Origin: JAHFOW01 sp964370795 | GTDB taxonomy: Bacteria; Planctomycetota; Brocadiia; Brocadiales; Brocadiaceae | DNA: 8,313 nt | Direction of reading: 5' to 3' | Assembly (NCBI GenBank): GCA_964370795.1 | Contig: CAYJME010000155.1 | Span: 1-8,313, forward strand | Shown: positions 5,690 through 8,313 of the stretch, piece by piece | How positions within the stretch are numbered: the first letter of the stretch is position 1 | Layout of the letters: each line of letters opens with the position of its first letter | Position numbers and translations under genes: made by a program | The notes under the pieces: model-generated | The model's input: only the letters and a program-made list of their open reading frames with translations | The model's database searches: none | Told to the model about the DNA's origin: nothing

Positions 5690-8188
5690 ATGGAAGAAAA
5701 TATTTCCAATTTTCCCCTGAAAGTACCCCATAACCTTTTTCTCTCTGCAACACACCCATGTGGTCCATTAGCCGGACTACTTGTCAGAAAAATTTACTTG
5801 CCAACTGCCCATTTTTCTCTTGTAAACACGAGTACAGAGGTACTTGTTTTAACAAATCTTACGGTAGATCCATTAGAGCGAAAAACCGATGGCAATAGTG
5901 TGGAAACTGAATTTTCTATTTTTCATTCCAAAAAAGGTAATGCACTACCTGAAGTCGTGCAAATTAAGCCCGGGGAGGTTGTGGATTTACAGCTTCATAT
6001 AAGCGGAAATCTTCTTCCTGGCAATTATCTTACTTGCCTCAGAATAACCGGTCGCAATACAAATCAAACCTTAAGCATTCCTATCGAAGTAACTATCCTG
6101 GCCCATTGGCTCTGGACCATTGGTTTTATGCTTTTAGGGCTGATATTTCTTGGCCTTATTAAATTCCTTGCAGGTGTATCTGACATCCAAAACGAACAGA
6201 AGGAAATATTACAGTTACGGCAGGATGTTCACGAATTTCTGGAACGATACGTACCCGGTGATACGGAACAGAAATCAGTCGCAAGAATAGAGGAAGACCT
6301 GACACGAGCTCTTGAAATATTAAACCAGCCGCGCAGATGGACACTCAAAGATGACCGTTTGCAATTTGCACAAAAGCGCAAGACGCATATAGAATACCAA
6401 TTTAAAGCCCTGCAAACGCAATTAGAAGGAAAATCGGAAGGTGCAGCCGAACTGGAGGCGCTGGAAAAAGAATGGGAGAACTTAACAAGGTGTATTGCAG
6501 AAGCAAAGGCATTACTTTCTGCTCAGAACGAAACACCCAACCCCGGTGATGATTGGTCTGTGCTTTTACAGAAATTTGAGAATGTCCAGCGCCACTCCCT
6601 TCTGGGTCTTCCCATCAAGGCTATCGAAGACAATCTTGGACATCAAGTAGAACGGGTACGGCTTGCACTCGCATCTGGAGAAATTCCCCGTGCGCGTGAA
6701 TTGGCGCCTAAAGTGCAAAGCTGGCTTCATCAGGCCGCAAAAATACTGGATGAACGTGTTCACCAGGTGTTGACATGGCGCCACTTTGTTTCAGAGATGC
6801 TCTTACGACAGGTTTCGCTAAGCTCTATACTGCAAGACCCGTCTTTCCCGGCAACGGAGCGAAATGAACTCGCCGTCCGTCTTGAAACAGCAAGAACTGC
6901 ACTCGCCAATACCCAGTTCCTTGTGGCATTCCGGCAATCTTACAAAAAACTTCAGGAAGCGGAAACCTTTGCCCTCAAAATATGGAGCACTGTAATTATT
7001 GCAGAGGTAAAGGATGCTATGTATGCAGTGGAGAGGGAAACAAGCCTTGCACTGATCGGGCAAGCATTATCAAAACTTCCCCCTGGTGATGCACCAGAAG
7101 TAAAGCAACAAAGAGTCCTGGATATTCTTGAACTCTGGCATCAACGTGTAACCTCCTGTAAGAGTTTAACATTGAGAAAAACATTACTAGACCTGATTGA
7201 TTCATTGAAACAACGTGTTGGACAGGGCGATCTTGCCGCAACCATGCCGGGTTTTAAAAAACTTTTAGAACTCTGGACGAGTTATCAGGACGCACAGATA
7301 AACAAGGCAAGAAGAAAGGTTGAAAAGAAGTTTTGCGAAAAACTCGAATCTGAACTGAGGACTGAATTGTATATCTCTGAACAAGGCCTGGCTCTTTTAG
7401 AACCTAATCCCAGAGTCAAAGGAGTCGCGGAGGAATTGGATCGCGTGCGCCTTGGTTTGGAACAATTGCCAGCGGTGGAGTGTCTTAAAAAATTAACGGA
7501 TTTGCAAGGCCAACTCAGTAAAGCAGGAGGCAAAATGATAACGGCTCTCATAGCATCCCAGAGTATTTCACCAGAAGTACGTCTGTCTGCAGCTAAACGC
7601 TCGGGGGAAAAAGAGGCTATAGCTTTAGCACGCCGCCTGATGACAGGTCCCCGTCCAATAAAACTTACTTCACTCACTTCGCCAGATGAATTGTATGTGG
7701 AACGCCAGGTTGCAATGGAATTAAGCGATCTCGATCCATCATGGGGAATCGGAGTAAATATCATCATTGACTTTGGTGACGGTACGCCGTATGCAAAATT
7801 TACAGCAGAACAAATACGCCAGGGAGTGCGTCTGACACATCGTTACAAACGACCAAAACAGATGATTGTTCATGCCATCGCCGCCAAAGACTTTATACCT
7901 GGTACACTATCCCCGGTAGGAGAAATGCTCGGTCAGGGAAAGGCTAAATTGGAAATCTTACCTTCACCCATTCATGCGGCTCAGGCGTTAGCAGACCGAT
8001 TTCTGAATCTCCGTTTTATTCTTGCCCTGGCTATCGGATTATTGATACAAGGCTGGCGATTTTATGGAAAGCACCCTTTTGGTATTATGAACAGGGACTA
8101 CTTAGAGGCATTTGCCCTGGGTGTAGGAATTGATGCAAGCACACGAGGATTGATTGAAGTACTTATAAAGTTAGGATTGTCTGTTTAA
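5690..8188 (+). CDS. Large membrane-anchored protein of unknown function: beta domain, TM helix, long helical region, PKD-like domain, hydrophobic tail
   Basis: I do not recognise a characterised family for this 832-aa protein. Order seen: residues about 15-136 look beta-rich and Ig-like, ending in LPGNYLTCLRI and SIPIEVTIL. One clear membrane helix follows at about 140-161 (WLWTIGFMLLGLIFLGLIKF). Residues 165-650 are almost entirely charged alpha-helix, probably coiled coil or helical bundle, with loosely similar ILELWHQR (479-486) and LLELWTSY (525-532). Residues 656-757 resemble a PKD-type beta-sandwich, with IDFGDGTP (693-700) and THRYKRP (716-722). A second hydrophobic helix is at about 773-788, and a less certain one in the last 30 residues (DYLEAFALGVGID at 803-815). 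No N-terminal signal peptide and no catalytic motif are seen. ATG 5690 is the first start after an in-frame TAA at 5669; no good ribosome binding site precedes it. A scaffold, envelope or sensor role is a guess. Confidence 0.9.
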   Translation: MEENISNFPLKVPHNLFLSATHPCGPLAGLLVRKIYLPTAHFSLVNTSTEVLVLTNLTVDPLERKTDGNSVETEFSIFHSKKGNALPEVVQIKPGEVVDLQLHISGNLLPGNYLTCLRITGRNTNQTLSIPIEVTILAHWLWTIGFMLLGLIFLGLIKFLAGVSDIQNEQKEILQLRQDVHEFLERYVPGDTEQKSVARIEEDLTRALEILNQPRRWTLKDDRLQFAQKRKTHIEYQFKALQTQLEGKSEGAAELEALEKEWENLTRCIAEAKALLSAQNETPNPGDDWSVLLQKFENVQRHSLLGLPIKAIEDNLGHQVERVRLALASGEIPRARELAPKVQSWLHQAAKILDERVHQVLTWRHFVSEMLLRQVSLSSILQDPSFPATERNELAVRLETARTALANTQFLVAFRQSYKKLQEAETFALKIWSTVIIAEVKDAMYAVERETSLALIGQALSKLPPGDAPEVKQQRVLDILELWHQRVTSCKSLTLRKTLLDLIDSLKQRVGQGDLAATMPGFKKLLELWTSYQDAQINKARRKVEKKFCEKLESELRTELYISEQGLALLEPNPRVKGVAEELDRVRLGLEQLPAVECLKKLTDLQGQLSKAGGKMITALIASQSISPEVRLSAAKRSGEKEAIALARRLMTGPRPIKLTSLTSPDELYVERQVAMELSDLDPSWGIGVNIIIDFGDGTPYAKFTAEQIRQGVRLTHRYKRPKQMIVHAIAAKDFIPGTLSPVGEMLGQGKAKLEILPSPIHAAQALADRFLNLRFILALAIGLLIQGWRFYGKHPFGIMNRDYLEAFALGVGIDASTRGLIEVLIKLGLSV

Positions 8189-8313
8189 GTGTCTTAAATC
8201 GACAAAATCAAACCTTCGGTCAGTAGGGTGGGTCAAGCGGGGCAGTTCTGTCAAAAATTTAATTAGCCACAGATTAACGCAGATTTTTTATCAGTATTAT
8301 CTGTGTGTATTCG
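8189..8313. other. Downstream intergenic end of window with dispersed repeats
   Basis: After the 832-codon gene there is no further coding start. AGTAGGGTGGGTCAAGCGG (8222-8240) looks like a truncated copy of a common dispersed bacterial repeat; this is from memory. It is followed by the CCACAGAT-family element. No terminator with a T-run is evident directly after the stop codon. Confidence 0.5.
8254..8305 (+). repeat. Second good copy of the CCACAGATGAACGCAGAT element
   Basis: Positions 8254-8291 match 5304-5340 except for one substitution (T8275 for G5325) and one extra T in the T-run. The right arm ATCTGTG (8299-8305) pairs with CACAGAT (8268-8274), a shorter stem than the copy at 5317-5366. 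With that copy it brackets fixX and the 832-codon gene as direct repeats. The six-T run lies in the loop, not after the stem. Confidence 0.8.

Noticed and set aside
7285..7767. 160-codon minus-strand frame opposite the 832-codon gene
   Set aside because: Antisense shadow; Ser/Arg-rich composition and no recognisable motif.
1..8313. tRNA, rRNA, riboswitch or IS element
   Set aside because: No cloverleaf, rRNA core sequence, conserved riboswitch core or transposase frame was seen on reading both strands.

Overview
The window looks like a chromosomal segment of a mesophilic, moderately AT-rich bacterium. It holds six complete protein genes, all on the + strand. I think of an anammox-type planctomycete (Brocadiales) or another environmental anaerobe, because of the gene mix and the dispersed CCACAGATGAACGCAGAT and TCATTGCGAGCGAAGC repeat families. 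Both families also occur in other phyla, so the assignment is tentative.

Layout: 1-712 is largely non-coding AT-rich DNA with short inverted repeats and possible decayed coding remnants. A tight three-gene operon follows (713-3496): thiolase, 3-hydroxyacyl-CoA dehydrogenase and enoyl-CoA hydratase. The genes are separated by 2 nt and then overlap by 17 nt, so they are probably co-transcribed and translationally coupled. A 537-nt gap (3497-4033) holds a composite of dispersed repeats. Then come fixC (4034-5302), a strong stem-loop, and fixX (5381-5656). An 832-codon gene (5690-8188) starts 33 nt after fixX. The right end repeats the element found between fixC and fixX.

Function: the first three enzymes can condense two acetyl-CoA to acetoacetyl-CoA, reduce it to 3-hydroxybutyryl-CoA and dehydrate it to crotonyl-CoA, or run the same steps in reverse. 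FixC and FixX are the flavin and iron-sulfur modules that pass electrons between an electron-transfer flavoprotein and quinone or ferredoxin. The acyl-CoA dehydrogenase and the ETF pair FixA/FixB that would link the two halves are not in the window. A C4 acyl-CoA pathway coupled to the quinone pool is therefore an inference.

The least explained gene is the 832-aa protein: an N-terminal beta-rich region, a transmembrane helix, nearly 500 residues of charged alpha-helix, a PKD-like beta domain (DFGDGT) and a hydrophobic C-terminal tail. I do not recognise a characterised family. It is the best candidate here for something undescribed.
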